From positions 1 to 64,000 of the forward strand of contig CAKQMS010000010.1 of assembly GCA_934254985.1 (NCBI GenBank): a stretch of DNA of 64,000 nt. The letters are read 5' to 3'. Shown in pieces: positions 63,170-64,000 of the stretch. The notes beneath the pieces are model-generated. The model made no database searches. It saw only the letters and a program-made list of their open reading frames with translations, and was not told the DNA's origin. The DNA comes from an uncultured Prevotella sp. Lineage in GTDB: Bacteria > Bacteroidota > Bacteroidia > Bacteroidales > Bacteroidaceae. Each line of letters opens with the position of its first letter. The first letter of the stretch is position 1. The position numbers and the translations under genes are program-made.

Positions 63170-64000
63170 TTAATTTTCATTTATCGGCATCAGGCATTTT
63201 GTTTTCATCCATTCAATGCTATTATCATTAGTTGATATATAACGCCAATGACCAGAGGTTGGAGTCACTTCAACAATCTTAGGTGCAGAGATTTCATTTA
63301 TAGTTGCAGTAACACTTGTAGGACTACAAGTCTCGTCATTATATCCATAGCTATAGAAGCCCGGAACTTTTAACCTGCGCGCAAAGTTTACTACATCATA
63401 ATATGGTATTGTAGCGATAAACTTATCTTTATTGATAGTTTCTTTGCCTCGGAAATATTGAGGCCAACCACCTGCTCTACCATTTAGGAAACCTTCAAGA
63501 TCGCTTAAAGCTGGATAGAATGATGCAATAAACTTCACCTTTGGATTTAGGGCGGCGGTTATAATAGTCAATGCCCCACCCTGGCTTCCACCAGTTACGC
63601 CAACATTTTCTCCATCCCAGTCAGCTAAAGAGCAAAGATAATCAACAAACTTGCTACAGCCAACATACACTTTACGATAATAGAAACTATCACGATTTTC
63701 AATTCCCATTCTATTATATCCATCAACAGCTTTACGCAACTTGTCATATTCTGCATCAGATAATTCAGGATTAAGTCCATGGATTTCTGAAGTTATAGAG
63801 ATGAAACCTTGTTCTGCATACATGTTATTAGGCACAATCTTCTTAGAGCCAGCACCCGGTGGATTAAACAAAACAGGATGTTTGCCTCCACCCTTTGGTT
63901 TCGACATATAACCATACATTGTTTCCCCCTTCTTACCATAGACCATCTTTACGAGATAAACCTCTACATTATCTGTACATAAACGAGGAATAAGAGTAGA
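63170..64000 (-). CDS. Acetylxylan-esterase-like hydrolase, C-terminal part
   Basis: The frame is open to the right edge of the window, so the N-terminus is missing; at least 276 residues are present. The internal Met at 63946 is probably not the start, as the upstream frame (VEVYLVK just before it) reads like coding sequence. The core has HPVLFNPPGAGSKK, the nucleophile elbow GVTGGSQGGALT, an Asp in GYNDETCSPTS and GHWRY near the end for the triad His. It resembles the AXE1/cephalosporin-C deacetylase family, enzymes removing acetyl groups from sugars. Location and substrate cannot be decided here. Confidence 0.8.
   Translation of the reverse strand, partial: STLIPRLCTDNVEVYLVKMVYGKKGETMYGYMSKPKGGGKHPVLFNPPGAGSKKIVPNNMYAEQGFISITSEIHGLNPELSDAEYDKLRKAVDGYNRMGIENRDSFYYRKVYVGCSKFVDYLCSLADWDGENVGVTGGSQGGALTIITAALNPKVKFIASFYPALSDLEGFLNGRAGGWPQYFRGKETINKDKFIATIPYYDVVNFARRLKVPGFYSYGYNDETCSPTSVTATINEISAPKIVEVTPTSGHWRYISTNDNSIEWMKTKCLMPINEN

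Overview
The window looks like chromosomal DNA from a Bacteroidota bacterium, most likely Prevotella/Segatella or a close relative. The reasons are the many promoters of the Bacteroidota form (TTTG, 19-20 bp, TAnnTTTG), an LpxC-FabZ fusion, a short primary sigma factor without region 1.1, a leuA-leuC-leuD-cimA-leuB cluster and a fused FtcD. Gene families were recognised by reading motifs, with no database search. No rRNA, tRNA, complete insertion sequence, prophage or CRISPR array was seen.

Layout. 1-3240: a small AT-rich accessory patch with the start of a secreted protein, a DUF4186 protein, a conserved hypothetical, a GIY-YIG/T5orf172-type protein and a MITE-like inverted-repeat element. 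3238-7873: lipoprotein, flavodoxin/ferredoxin protein, Ogt, CNNM/CBS membrane protein, secreted hydrolase and ZIP metal transporter. 8122-14607: a complete histidine-to-glutamate operon (ftcD, hutU, hutH, hutI). 14608-15075: a repeat-rich convergent gap. 15076-25328: Nudix hydrolase, a 1623-residue NERD/Dna2-nuclease/SF1-helicase/methyltransferase fusion, asparaginase, uronate isomerase and a PIF1-TPR helicase. 25349-32235: PBP1A, MiaA and lipid A synthesis (lpxD, lpxC-fabZ, lpxA). 32412-39169: housekeeping run phoH-purC-ubiE-aroE-purM-prfA-pyrF. 39375-47576: DUF5715 protein, TPR proteins, queC, radA, an orphan solute-binding lipoprotein and fucO. 47697-50727: Nudix, ispE and dnaB. 50728-57448: the branched-chain amino acid operon behind a leader-peptide attenuator. 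57449-64000: a repeat-bearing gap, a hypothetical gene, pyk, the primary sigma factor, an AspT-type transporter and a partial acetylxylan-esterase-like gene.

How genes work together. The hut enzymes turn histidine into glutamate and feed one carbon into tetrahydrofolate. LeuA and the CimA-like enzyme feed the shared LeuCD/LeuB steps, giving leucine and, by inference, isoleucine precursors. The leader peptide carries both Leu and Ile codons and its RNA can fold into competing antiterminator and terminator forms.

Less ordinary points. (1) The large nuclease-helicase-methyltransferase fusion. (2) Three tandem arrays with an exact 22-bp period but unrelated sequences, all lying between convergent genes. 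(3) Inverted 9-bp repeat arrays at 14879-15042. (4) A 49-bp duplicated gene junction around ogt. (5) The Leu+Ile attenuator.
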